The notes beneath the pieces are model-generated. The model had not been told where the DNA came from and ran no database searches. It saw nothing but the letters and a program-made list of their open reading frames with translations. DNA of 64,000 nucleotides from Ilyomonas sp965247435 (GTDB taxonomy: Bacteria > Bacteroidota > Bacteroidia > Chitinophagales > Chitinophagaceae), in contig OZ252019.1 of the NCBI GenBank assembly GCA_965247435.1, positions 3,782,001-3,846,000 of the forward strand. The letters run 5' to 3'. The position numbers were made by a program, and so were the translations under genes. Shown here piece after piece: positions 27,404-36,435 of this stretch (position 1 is its first letter; each line of letters begins with the position of its first letter).

Positions 27404-28798
27404 ATGCATATAGACGTTTCGCCTGTTCAAGCCACAATACCAGGAAACAGCACGAAGGGCAATGCCCTCTTTGGTATTTCCTTAATCGCGGCACTGGCCG
27501 GTTTTATTTTTGGCTTCGATACCGTTGTTATCTCCGGCGCCAACCTGCCTATAAAAGAGCTGTGGCATACCTCGCCCTGGTTTCACGGGTTCTTTATTAT
27601 GTCTATGGCGTTGTGGGGCACGGTGGTGGGTGCGCTGGCGGGCGGCATTCCCACGCAGAGGTACGGCCGCAAGAAAGTGCTGATCTGGGTCGGTATTTTT
27701 TTCACCGTATCGGCTATTGGCTCTGCACTGGCGCAGGACCCCTATACCTTTTCCCTGTTCCGGTTTATTGGCGGGCTGGGCATCGGTGTTTCATCGGTTG
27801 CCGCGCCAACTTATGTTTCTGAAATCTCCACGCCTTCCTCCCGCGGCAGGCTGGTAGCGATGTACCAGTTTAATATCGTATTTGCAATACTGGTCGCTTT
27901 TCTTTCCAATTACTTCCTCAAAGGCGTTGGCGGCAGCAACGACTGGCGCTGGATGCTGGGTGTAATGGCCATCCCGTCGCTTATCTACTCTGTATTGGTT
28001 TTTACAATTCCGGAAAGCCCGCGCTGGCTGCTTACCAAAGGCCGGGAAGAAGAAGCGAAAAAAGTATTATCAAGGATCGGTATTGTGAATGCGGCGGAAG
28101 AAATAGCTGTTATAAAAGCAGGCATGCAGCACGAAGATGGTGGTAAAGCCGCTGCCTTTTTCAGCAGCAGGCATAAGACCATTTTATGGCTGGCTTTCCT
28201 CGTAGCATTCTTTAACCAGCTTTCCGGCATCAATTTTATTTTGTATTACGCCCCCGAAATACTGGAACGTGCAGGGCTGGCAACCAAAGATTCGCTGTTC
28301 AGTTCCATCATCGTAGGCGGCACCAATTTAGTGTTCACCTTCCTGGGATTGTACCTCATAGACCGCTTGGGCAGAAAGACCTTATTACTCATCGGGTCTT
28401 TTGGCTATATCATCAGCCTGGCGATGGTGGCCTGGTGTTTTTACAGCCATGGAAGTGCAAGCCTGCTCATCGTATTCTTAGCCATGTTTATCGCTTCACA
28501 TGCTATAGGACAGGGCGCTGTTATCTGGGTTTTTATCTCTGAAATCTTTCCCAATAAAATCCGCGCCATGGGGCAATCTTTCGGTGCCGGCACGCATTGG
28601 GTTTTTGCAGCTATCATTACCCTCATCACACCTGTATTTTTAGATAAAGACAAGGGCATTTTTAAAGATAACCCCTGGCCCATTTTTGCCTTCTTTGCCT
28701 TTATGATGGTGTTGCAACTGGTATGGGTACTCACCAAAGTGCCCGAAACAAAAGGCCGGTCGCTGGAGCAGATACAAAAAGACCTGGGTATGCAGTAG
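27404..28798 (+). CDS. Sugar porter family MFS permease, probably fructose
   Basis: This 464-residue protein has 12 predicted membrane helices and the sugar-porter signatures: GFDTVVISGANLP in helix 1, RYGRKK in the 2-3 loop, PESPRWLLTKGREEEA before the central loop, and PETKGRSLEQIQ at the end. The family carries hexoses by proton symport or uniport across the inner membrane. The location after the GH32 gene, 228 bases on, suggests that it imports fructose released in the periplasm. A bidirectional-looking terminator follows 40 bases downstream. Substrate is inferred from context. Confidence 0.93.
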   Translation: MHIDVSPVQATIPGNSTKGNALFGISLIAALAGFIFGFDTVVISGANLPIKELWHTSPWFHGFFIMSMALWGTVVGALAGGIPTQRYGRKKVLIWVGIFFTVSAIGSALAQDPYTFSLFRFIGGLGIGVSSVAAPTYVSEISTPSSRGRLVAMYQFNIVFAILVAFLSNYFLKGVGGSNDWRWMLGVMAIPSLIYSVLVFTIPESPRWLLTKGREEEAKKVLSRIGIVNAAEEIAVIKAGMQHEDGGKAAAFFSSRHKTILWLAFLVAFFNQLSGINFILYYAPEILERAGLATKDSLFSSIIVGGTNLVFTFLGLYLIDRLGRKTLLLIGSFGYIISLAMVAWCFYSHGSASLLIVFLAMFIASHAIGQGAVIWVFISEIFPNKIRAMGQSFGAGTHWVFAAIITLITPVFLDKDKGIFKDNPWPIFAFFAFMMVLQLVWVLTKVPETKGRSLEQIQKDLGMQ

Positions 28799-28835
28799 AT
28801 AACAGGGATGTTTATACTATATATTGTTGTTTAAT

Positions 28836-28870
28836 AAAAAAGGTATAAGCGGGTTGCTTATACCTTTTTT
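28836..28870 (+). terminator. Strong intrinsic terminator of the fructan locus
   Basis: GGTATAAGC and GCTTATACC pair around GGGTT, preceded by six A and followed by six T. It marks the right end of the fructan locus. Confidence 0.9.
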
Positions 28871-29440
28871 GGGCAATCTGTCGCCCTATTTGAGTAAGCC
28901 GGTTGTTCGCCGCCCCTTCGTCTTACTTTTGTCGGTTATTAAGGAAGGATGGTTTGCCTGGATAACAGGTTGTCGGGCGTAGTAATAATAGTTGTAGCTG
29001 TTTCATCGTAGGTAGCCTTCGTATGTATTGACAAAGCGAAAAACCTGGCGCAGAACGGCACCACTTTGATTTATATAATTTTGGCAGTACCTGATGGTTA
29101 TTAAAACCGGCCTGAAAATTTTACGGAAGCAGGATGCCGGTTTCTAATTCCATATCTCCGTATCAATTGTCTTGAGTATCATCCGATACACAACTGTTAT
29201 GGTAATAAAAGAATTACTAACCAAAAACCAGGGTCGTTAGTTTTCTTTACCAATAAAACCTAAAGTGCTATTGGGTTAACTCAACCTGTCAGGTTCAAGA
29301 ACCTGACAGGTTAAAAATTCATCGCATTATTGAGTTGATCTTTTAGAAAGTAGTTAGAGTAACCAGTTACAGTAAAAGTGAACTTGCAATGCCTCTTGGT
29401 TAATCCACAGTTAGTTGTTGAAGAAGACATTGCGGAGAAA
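28871..29440. other. Gene-free stretch, about 570 bases
   Basis: No coding sequence was recognised. The main feature is the long perfect palindrome at 29283-29312, listed separately. This is the left edge of the mobile-DNA scar. Confidence 0.45.
29283..29312. repeat. Perfect 14-bp inverted repeat
   Basis: AACCTGTCAGGTTC and GAACCTGACAGGTT are separated by AA only. The first arm contains the near-palindrome AACCTGTCAGGTT itself, so the DNA can fold in more than one register. No T run follows, which argues against a plain terminator and for a dispersed palindrome. Confidence 0.75.
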
Positions 29441-29638
29441 ATGGAGAAAAAATGTTTTAGATACGCTGCACTTCCTGGCTTCTTTCTTTTTTGTATGCAT
29501 ATAGCTTTATGTAATTCTGCAAACACTACTTCTTTTTTATCCCTGCAATGTCCCTTAGCCAATGCACAAGAGCCATTGAAAGAGACATTGCAGGGAAGGG
29601 AACAGCAATCCAACTTAGAACTTGAAAATAGTAAATAA
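29441..29638 (+). CDS. Possible small secreted protein
   Basis: This frame of 65 residues begins MEKKCFRYAALPGFFLFCMH, which looks like a signal peptide with a basic start and a hydrophobic core, followed by a polar tail rich in Gln, Asn and Glu. The frame extends upstream with a GTG start at 29378. The coding stretch contains a 12-bp inverted repeat (CCCTGCAATGTC at 29541, GACATTGCAGGG at 29584). No family was recognised, and it could be the start of a longer gene cut off by rearrangement. Confidence 0.3.
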   Translation: MEKKCFRYAALPGFFLFCMHIALCNSANTTSFLSLQCPLANAQEPLKETLQGREQQSNLELENSK

Positions 29639-29640
29639 TC

Positions 29641-30183
29641 TTAAATTCCTTTTTCAATTCTCTTGGACTCTAAATTAATAGCATTCATAACTGAAATGAT
29701 AGCTGGATTTGTAGATAATATTTTATCGCTTTTAATGTAATCAGTTATAAGTCCGGAATTTAGTATTTCAAGTCGTTCTTTTTCATAGCCGGCCAATGTA
29801 TTGAATTCATTAATAATCACAGCAGCAGCCCCTTCCCGCATTTGATACAAATCATAATGTTGGTTACAGCATTTTAGATGATACAGAGCTAATTTCTCTA
29901 AAATAAAACTTATAAAATATTTATACTCGGTTTGCTTTCGCAAACATTTAGTATCAACAGATAAAAGAAAAGATTGTAGAGCTAAAGAAAGCGAACTATT
30001 TAAATCTACCGTTGTTGGAGCAAATTCATTTGCGTATTTAAGCAACAAGCTATCATAATTCTGATCACAAACAATACTTTTAACTTCATTAGTACTACTA
30101 TCTTGTATAACATTTTTACTATCAGGGGTAAAATCACAACCCCAAGTTCCAATAAAATATAATGTAAGAATTATATATCGCAT
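29641..30183 (-). CDS. Hypothetical lipoprotein, candidate immunity partner
   Basis: This 180-residue protein has a short signal ending in GTWGC (lipobox-like, Cys near 16) and a helix-rich body with four or five Cys. No known domain was recognised. It lies 99 bases downstream of the toxin-like gene on the same strand. In polymorphic toxin loci, this position is usual for the immunity gene, so it is a candidate immunity lipoprotein, but the link rests on position only. AT-rich composition matches its neighbour. Confidence 0.6.
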   Translation of the reverse strand: MRYIILTLYFIGTWGCDFTPDSKNVIQDSSTNEVKSIVCDQNYDSLLLKYANEFAPTTVDLNSSLSLALQSFLLSVDTKCLRKQTEYKYFISFILEKLALYHLKCCNQHYDLYQMREGAAAVIINEFNTLAGYEKERLEILNSGLITDYIKSDKILSTNPAIISVMNAINLESKRIEKGI

Positions 30184-30282
30184 AAAGGTTTTTTAGAAAA
30201 GTTATCTCATAAATGCCTTTGAGAATTGTAAATAAAATAGCCGTTACTCAGTACTTACAAAGGTTTTACTTAATTCAGGATA

Positions 30283-30987
30283 CTAATTTTTAGGTTTTTG
30301 AGTGAGTTTATCCGGGTCTATAGTTCTGCCTACATTAGTCACTCCAACACTGGCGGGTATAGTAAAACTGCCATATCCTGGAATTTCAATTGTAATCGCG
30401 CCAGTCATCTTATACATATTAAAAGTAGCACCTTTATCTTTAGTTTGGAGTTTTCCTGTTTCTTTACCATTGACTTCTTCTGGTATGACTGTACTAGTTG
30501 CGGCATAAACTGTTACTCCTAACTCTTTAGCCATAGATTCAGCTAAAGAAACAGTTCCCTTATCTTTACCACAATTACAACCACCCATAACTATAACGGC
30601 ATTCTTGTCAAATTTAATTTCACCCGCATCTACACTGCGCCCTATTTCTGCTACACTTGCGCTATTTTGATTTCCATAATATTTTTCTTCAGGATACAAA
30701 CCAGCTTCTTTATCTAAATAAATTCCATCTTGTGAAGCATGAGCAAAAATTACAACTGCACCAACAGATTCTTCATCGGTTGTGGCTTGTTTTAGCTTGT
30801 CGACAATTTGAACACCATTACGTACCTGTGAAGCTGTAAAGCCTGCTTTTTTTTGAAGATTGTCTGCTCTATCTTTAAATGCATTAATGTCATCCGACTT
30901 ATATGAAAGGTTGTCTCCGTTACCAGCAATCGCAAGTTTAGCTTTACGTTTAATAGACAACAAAGGTATTATCCGCTTAACAAGCAT
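30283..30987 (-). CDS. Orphan caspase-like toxin C-terminal domain
   Basis: This frame of 234 residues has a caspase-like alpha/beta core: GAVVIFAHASQDGIYLD contains the likely catalytic His83 and AVIVMGGCNCG contains Cys137. Such domains occur as C-terminal toxins of RHS-type polymorphic proteins in Bacteroidota; that assignment is by pattern only. Residues 1 to about 26 are antisense to the N-terminus of the broken recombinase on the other strand, so the real domain probably begins near GNGDNLSYK and has lost its delivery protein. An in-frame TAG precedes the ATG. It may be a silent cassette awaiting recombination or a dead remnant. Confidence 0.55.
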   Translation of the reverse strand: MLVKRIIPLLSIKRKAKLAIAGNGDNLSYKSDDINAFKDRADNLQKKAGFTASQVRNGVQIVDKLKQATTDEESVGAVVIFAHASQDGIYLDKEAGLYPEEKYYGNQNSASVAEIGRSVDAGEIKFDKNAVIVMGGCNCGKDKGTVSLAESMAKELGVTVYAATSTVIPEEVNGKETGKLQTKDKGATFNMYKMTGAITIEIPGYGSFTIPASVGVTNVGRTIDPDKLTQKPKN

Positions 30988-32100
30988 CTATCTGTAGAGG
31001 AGTGGGAATGCATCCAAATGAAAAATCCGAGAAAAAGTGCAAAAGAACATAAGACGTACTTCAATAAAATCGAACAAAAAGCTAATGATATAATTGAAGG
31101 TCTCTCACAATTTTCATTTGCCAATTTCGAAAAATCATACAACCAGAACGAAGTAAAGAATGAGGACATTTTTATTCTCCTGGAAAATCATAAAAACAGA
31201 TTAGAAAATGAAAGGAGGCAAAGTACAGCCGATTTATATACGTGGACAATAGCGTCATTAAAGGCGTTTCATACAGATGGAAGGACTAAAAAATTATTGC
31301 TTGCAGATATAACAGCAAATTTCTTATTGAATTAAGAAAACTGGATGATTAAAAATGGCAAATCAGTTTTAACAGTAGGAATTTATCTGCAAAATGTACG
31401 CACTGTACTAAGAGAAGCAATAGAAGATGGGCTTATGCCCAAGGATGCCTATCCATTCGGCAAAAGAAAGTATCAGATACCTTCTTCAAGAAACGTAAAA
31501 AAGGCATTATCAATGTCAGAAATAGAGAAAATAGTTAAGTATCCCGTAAAAACACCTTCCCAAGGGAGACCAAGGGATTTTTGGATTTTGACCTACCTGT
31601 GCAATGGCATTAATGTTAAAGACTTAGCCAAACTAAAAAACAAGAATATTCATGGAGGTGTTATTACTTTTATTAGGTCTAAAATCGAGAGAAGTACCAA
31701 ACAGGATCTTAAACCAATTGTAGTGGTAATAATACCGGAAATAGAAGCTATCATAAAAAAATAGGGTAAGAATAGCTGCATTCCAAATGATTACGTATTT
31801 GATAATTTAGATGGCACCGAAACCCCTAAACTGGAACTTAGCGGGATAAAGCAAGCAACAAAAACAATTAATAACTTCATGAAGAAGGTAGGTCTTGAGT
31901 TAGGATGTCAAACAAAGCTTACAACTTATGTAGCCCGACATTCCTTTGCAACGGTTTTAAAAAGATCCGGAGCCTCTATTCCATTCATTAGTGAATGCTT
32001 AGGTCATAAAGACACTAAAACAACAGAAAACTACCTTGATAGTTTTGAACATTCCATGAAGGAGAGTTATCAAAAACAACTTTTAAATTTTAATAAATAA
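30907..32100 (+). pseudogene. Tyrosine recombinase broken by two in-frame stops
   Basis: A single frame encodes a Bacteroidota phage-type integrase. An N-terminal arm-binding part (RQQRYYPLNKHLSVEEWECI, upstream of the ATG at 31018), a SAM-like core-binding part and a catalytic part with YVARHSFATVLKRSG and LGHKDTKTTENYL (Tyr nucleophile) are all present. TAA at 31333 and TAG at 31762 interrupt it with no frame change. Both replace a residue where homologues typically have Tyr (LLN-stop-ENWMI and IKK-stop-GKN), so single base changes probably made them. No ATG starts the arm part, so the left end may be truncated too. Confidence 0.85.
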
Positions 32101-32436
32101 TACGTTTACACCGTTATGGGACCGGACGGACCTGCAAATATTAAATTAAGCCTTACAAACATTTACACCTCATTGTTTGCAACGAATTCAGGACTTGGAA
32201 ACATCTACCCTCCCAAACGGCAACAAGATGTAATCCGATTAACAATTTAGTTAGCATTAATGCCTGTTTGTACAGCAAGTAAAAAGCGTAGAGATGGCAC
32301 AGGTAGTATGTTCCGACAATATTGTAAGTGTGAAACTGAGAAAACTTCACTCAGCACTGAAATTTCCATTTGATCTGGAAGGATTTAGGATATTGGAAGA
32401 AGCTGATGCTATTTACCTCACAGAAGCCGAAGTTGA
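32101..32436. other. Junction between recombinase and GH18 remnants
   Basis: About 335 bases lie between two broken genes. A rightward frame (32294-32518, 74 codons) could be a small truncated protein (ALKFPFDLEGFRILEEADAIYL) but it has no recognised family, and its end reads into GH18 sequence out of frame. A rearrangement breakpoint is likely near 32434. Confidence 0.4.
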
Positions 32437-33261
32437 TACCTTACTAAAATCACTCACCTCAATATCGCTTTTGTCAATCCTGATTCTGCAGGCGAGTTTT
32501 ACTCTACTCACAACTTAAAAAAAGTGTCAAAGCTGGCACATAAAAAACACATACAGGTACTAATTTCTATTGCCGGTGGGTCACCTCCCAAGTACTTGCC
32601 TCGTTTATTGATGGCAGATAAGCAAGCTGCTTTGATTCGCAACCTGATCAAGCTGGTAACCCGTTATTATGTAGATGGAGTGGACGTTGATTTGGAAGGG
32701 CCGATGATAGACTCAAATTATGAGTCGTTTGTTATCAACCTGAAAGCAGCATTGCAAATCCATCACAAGACTATGACAGCCGCCATCGCCACTTATTACA
32801 AAGAGCAATACACAAATAAAGCCTTGCAGCAATTTGATTTTTTAAACATCATGAGCTACGATGAAACAGGTCCCTGGAATCCGCAAAAGCCAGGTCAGCA
32901 TGCCTCGTATCAACTGGCTGTAAATGATTTGCATTATTGGAATTACACGCGGGGTATTGCGAAGGCTAAGCTTGGTTTGGGTTTGCCTTTTTACGGTTAC
33001 GGTTTTGGCGCGGGTGCCCCGGAAGACTTGTCTTACCGGGATATTATTAAAAAATATCCGGACGCAGAAAATAAGGATGAAATAGCAGTACCTGCGGGCG
33101 GCGTTGTTTATTATAATGGTGCAACTACCATACAAAACAAAACGAAGCTCGCTTTAAACTCTGCCGGCGGCATAATGATCTGGCAATTGCTGCAGGATGC
33201 GCCAGGTAAAGAATCGCTGCTTAATTTGATTGATCAGCAAGTTCCCAAAAAGTCTTTTTGA
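32437..33261 (+). pseudogene. GH18 chitinase-like gene lacking its 5' end
   Basis: The frame reads YLTKITHLNIAFVNPDSAG, VLISIAGGSPPKYL, then the catalytic motif DGVDVDLEGP, and ends with GGIMIWQLLQDAPG, all in glycoside hydrolase family 18 order. The acid in DxxDxE position is kept. The frame begins right after a TGA at 32434, and the signal peptide and first strand of the barrel are absent. The first possible start is GTG at 32524, already inside the barrel. The gene is therefore probably dead, with its 5' end lost at the mobile-element junction to its left. Confidence 0.75.
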
Positions 33262-33416
33262 AATTGAAGAAGAATATTCCATCACATTAATACCAAGTCA
33301 GTTTGGTAATGTTTTTTCCTGGCGGGAATCTCTATTATGTGGAGACCAACAATAATAATCCTGTACTGATTTTTCTTTCTGTCCTACCTGCTATTGGCAA
33401 AATTTCGTTTTCCGTT

Positions 33417-34157
33417 TTAGTCCTGCGCTGTCGGTCGTATCACAATATCGCCCACATCTACATTACTTGGTTGGCTGATGGCATACGCCACGGCTTCCGC
33501 AATACTTTCCGGTGCAATGGCAATCTGCGCTGCTTTCTCTGCAACAGCTTTTTTGATATTCGAATCTTTGATAGAATCTGCCAAGTTGGTTTTTACAAAG
33601 CCGGGTGAAATACCCGTTATCCGTAAGTGTTCTCCGGCTTCTTGCCGCAACGCTTCCGAAAGGGTTCGAACCGCATTCTTGGTAGCGGCATATACGCCTT
33701 GCAGCGGCACAATTTTTAGCCCTGCGGTGGAAATGATATTGATGATGTGGCCGGCGTTCTGCTGCCTGAAAAGGGGCAGCGCAACGGCAATGCCGTACAG
33801 AACACCTTTCAGGTTTACGTCTATCATTTCTTCCCAATCCTCTACCTGCAACTCATCAAAGCGAGACAAGCGGCTGATGCCGGCATTGTTGATCAGCACA
33901 TCCAGTCTCCCAAATGTTTCCGTAGCTTTCCCAACAAGCTCTTTCACATCGCCACGGTTCTTTACATCGGTTACTTTATAAACCGCTTTACCACCTTTGT
34001 CTGTTATGATTTTTACAAGTTGTTGAAGCTGCTCTTCACGCCTTGCACCCAACACTACTTTTGCCCCTCTTTCGGCAAGCAGTAAAGCAATGGCTTCGCC
34101 AATGCCGCTGCTTGCGCCGGTTATCACAATTACTTTGTCTTTGATTTCATTTTGCAT
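33417..34157 (-). CDS. SDR family oxidoreductase
   Basis: This 246-residue classical short-chain dehydrogenase has TGASSGIG (13-20) for NAD(P) binding, NNAG (90-93), and the catalytic Ser143, Tyr156 and Lys160 (YAATK). The basic pair in GARRE after the second strand suggests a preference for NADPH. It is the last of three leftward genes with an AraC regulator and an epimerase-like reductase. A 220-base gap from the regulator suggests its own promoter. The substrate is unknown. Confidence 0.92.
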   Translation of the reverse strand: MQNEIKDKVIVITGASSGIGEAIALLLAERGAKVVLGARREEQLQQLVKIITDKGGKAVYKVTDVKNRGDVKELVGKATETFGRLDVLINNAGISRLSRFDELQVEDWEEMIDVNLKGVLYGIAVALPLFRQQNAGHIINIISTAGLKIVPLQGVYAATKNAVRTLSEALRQEAGEHLRITGISPGFVKTNLADSIKDSNIKKAVAEKAAQIAIAPESIAEAVAYAISQPSNVDVGDIVIRPTAQD

Positions 34158-34377
34158 GCTACTTATCGTTTGTTGACGGGTTTTGCAAAATTGGTTCTAT
34201 TGTTCCGGATTCGACTAAAAAATTGGATGTTATCACTTCGGCGGTCTTTTCATTTATTTTTTTAGTATGTCTGTTTGCGGTAGCTGCCGTACGACTAACC
34301 GTTACTTCCGTTGGCAAGGCACGTACTACCAAACTTTATTTTCGGGCAACATGAACTTAGCAAAGCGTTTTCAGCTT

Positions 34378-35154
34378 TTAATTGGTAAGACTGCCCGGTG
34401 TTAGCCCGAACTGTCTTTTGAAAGCGACTGAAAAATGAGACAGGCTTTCAAAGCCCAATGCCAGGTAGATGTCGGACGGTTTTTGTTTTTTTGTATTCAT
34501 CAGGAAATAAGCTTCCTGCAACCGCTTTTTTACCAGCCAGCGGCTTGGGGTATCGTTAAAGATGGCTTTGAAATCTCTTTTAAAAACTGACAGGCTCCGC
34601 CCCGTTAGATAAGCGAACCGCCTTAGGCTTATGTTGAATGTAAAATGTTGATTCATATAGGCTTCGAGGTTAATTTTTTGTGGCGCCCCGAAATGGAATA
34701 ACAGGCGGGCAAGTTCCGGCTGGTTTCTAAGCAGTATGGTGAGCAGCTCTTCGTACTTCAGCTCTTCAAACGCTTCGTCCAGTTGCATAACGCCTCTGGC
34801 ATACGGTTGCAACGAACGGATAAAAGAATCTATCCACTTCGTATTGCTGATTTTTAGAAAAGCATCCCCTGTTCCAGAGGCTGTAACATTCATTGGGTGC
34901 TTTTTCAGATACGCCTGCAAAAATGGCTCGTCAAAACAAAATACAACCGGCTCAAATTTTTCTTCGTGCTCCAGCAACTCGAATTTTAATAAGCTGTTTC
35001 TCCGGGCAATGCCGCATTCGCCTGCCCATAGCGTATCGCTTTTACTGCCGTCAAAAAAACGCATACCGCCCCCGCTTACGTACACAAAAACAGGATCGGG
35101 AATAAACTGTTCCTTCAGCATGTTGGCGTAGGTATCATTTGCTTTTGCACTCAT
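34378..35154 (-). CDS. AraC family regulator
   Basis: This 258-residue protein has an N-terminal sensing half without a clear domain and a C-terminal AraC DNA-binding domain. The two helix-turn-helix units are visible as LRRFAYLTGRSLSVFKRDFKAIF and PSDIYLALGFESLSHFSVAFKRQFG in part. The chosen ATG overlaps the upstream reductase stop by four bases (ATGA), so they are co-translated. A longer frame opens 25 codons upstream, inside the reductase gene, and is less likely. Confidence 0.88.
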   Translation of the reverse strand: MSAKANDTYANMLKEQFIPDPVFVYVSGGGMRFFDGSKSDTLWAGECGIARRNSLLKFELLEHEEKFEPVVFCFDEPFLQAYLKKHPMNVTASGTGDAFLKISNTKWIDSFIRSLQPYARGVMQLDEAFEELKYEELLTILLRNQPELARLLFHFGAPQKINLEAYMNQHFTFNISLRRFAYLTGRSLSVFKRDFKAIFNDTPSRWLVKKRLQEAYFLMNTKKQKPSDIYLALGFESLSHFSVAFKRQFGLTPGSLTN

Positions 35155-36188
35155 GTAATCACTCCGTATTTTATCATACTGTCTAAGGCTGCCAGTATCG
35201 CTTCTTCCGCTGAGGCAATGGGTTGCCAACCTAATACCGCTTTTGCTTTTGCGTTGCTCACCCTGCGGTTCACCCGTAGCAGCATTGCCCCTTCTTTTGC
35301 CTGCGCATTAAACAGCGAAGCAAAACGCAACACCCAATCCGGCAATCTTCGGGTAGAGACTTTTTGCGAAATTCCGGGCTTTTTATTGCTTAGCAAGGCA
35401 GCTATTTCCGGCATCGAGATTTGCCCGTCCGCCGTGGCAATAAAACGCTGCCCGTTGGCGCCGGGATAGGTCATAGCCCGGATGTGTAAATCGGCTACAT
35501 CCCTTACATCTACCACGTTCAACGCAATGTTGGGTACCACTTTCAGCGAACCGTTCAGCAGGTTTTGAAGCAGGTGAAAGCTGCCCGACACGTGTGCATC
35601 CAGCGAAGGACCTAAAATGGCAACGGGATTGATGGTGGCAAACTCCAGCCCGCCGCTTTCCTGCTTTATAAACTCCCACGCCGCCCTTTCCGCCAGCGTC
35701 TTCGATTTTTCGTACACCGATAAGCCTTTCAGATGCGTGTCCGTCCAGTCGGCTTCTGTGGTTTCCCGGCTCCTATCGGTTTGGCTAAACCCAACCGCCC
35801 CAAAATTTGATGTCATTACCACCCGCTGCACACCGGTATGCTTGGCAAATTTCAGGATGCGCAAAATGCCTTCCACCGCCGGACGGATGGCTTCGTTTTC
35901 GTCGGCGGGAGTTTGGAAGAATACCGGCGATGCCACACTTAGTACATAGCGGCAGTCCTGCATGGCTTCTTCCCAATTGTCGTCTTTGGTCAGTTCCGCC
36001 TCTGCAAACGAAAGCGCATCTAAAGCGGCAATGCCGTTTGCTTTGAGGCTTTGAATAACGTTGTCGCCATCTTTCAGGTGGCGAACGGTGGTTCTTACCC
36101 GATACCCTTTCTGTAGTAATTGCAAAATGATACGCCTGCCCACGAAACCCGTCCCGCCGGTAACCAGCACTGTTTCCCTGCTTTGCAT
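35151..36188 (-). CDS. Extended SDR, dihydroflavonol-reductase-like
   Basis: This 345-residue protein is an NAD(P)-dependent epimerase/dehydratase-superfamily member. VLVTGGTGFVGRRIILQLLQ is the nucleotide-binding start, and YEKSKTLAERAAWEF carries the catalytic Tyr-x3-Lys. The arrangement is closest to dihydroflavonol 4-reductase/cinnamoyl-type reductases, which in bacteria act on aldehydes or ketones of unknown identity. It is coupled to the AraC regulator gene that follows. Confidence 0.9.
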   Translation of the reverse strand: MQSRETVLVTGGTGFVGRRIILQLLQKGYRVRTTVRHLKDGDNVIQSLKANGIAALDALSFAEAELTKDDNWEEAMQDCRYVLSVASPVFFQTPADENEAIRPAVEGILRILKFAKHTGVQRVVMTSNFGAVGFSQTDRSRETTEADWTDTHLKGLSVYEKSKTLAERAAWEFIKQESGGLEFATINPVAILGPSLDAHVSGSFHLLQNLLNGSLKVVPNIALNVVDVRDVADLHIRAMTYPGANGQRFIATADGQISMPEIAALLSNKKPGISQKVSTRRLPDWVLRFASLFNAQAKEGAMLLRVNRRVSNAKAKAVLGWQPIASAEEAILAALDSMIKYGVIT

Positions 36189-36435
36189 TGTCTTACTTAT
36201 TTATCCGGCAAAGCTCAGCGTAAAAGTCAATCCCTGTTTTCTTCAAACGTCCGTATTTACTTTATTGAGAAGTCCATAAGGGTGATAAGTCTGAAAGCGA
36301 TGCTGTAAAAAGAAGGATGTATAATCAGCGTATTGCCGAAGTAAGCAATCCTCATTCAGTTCAGGTTCATACAACTGCTTTTATAATGTGTTATTGAAAC
36401 GGTTGATGGCAGCTACTTCTCCGCTTTACTATTTA

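Noticed and set aside
33478..33981. Rightward 167-codon frame over the SDR at 33.4 kb
   Set aside because: Antisense to SDR motifs; similar shadows appear opposite most SDR genes in the window because of their codon use.
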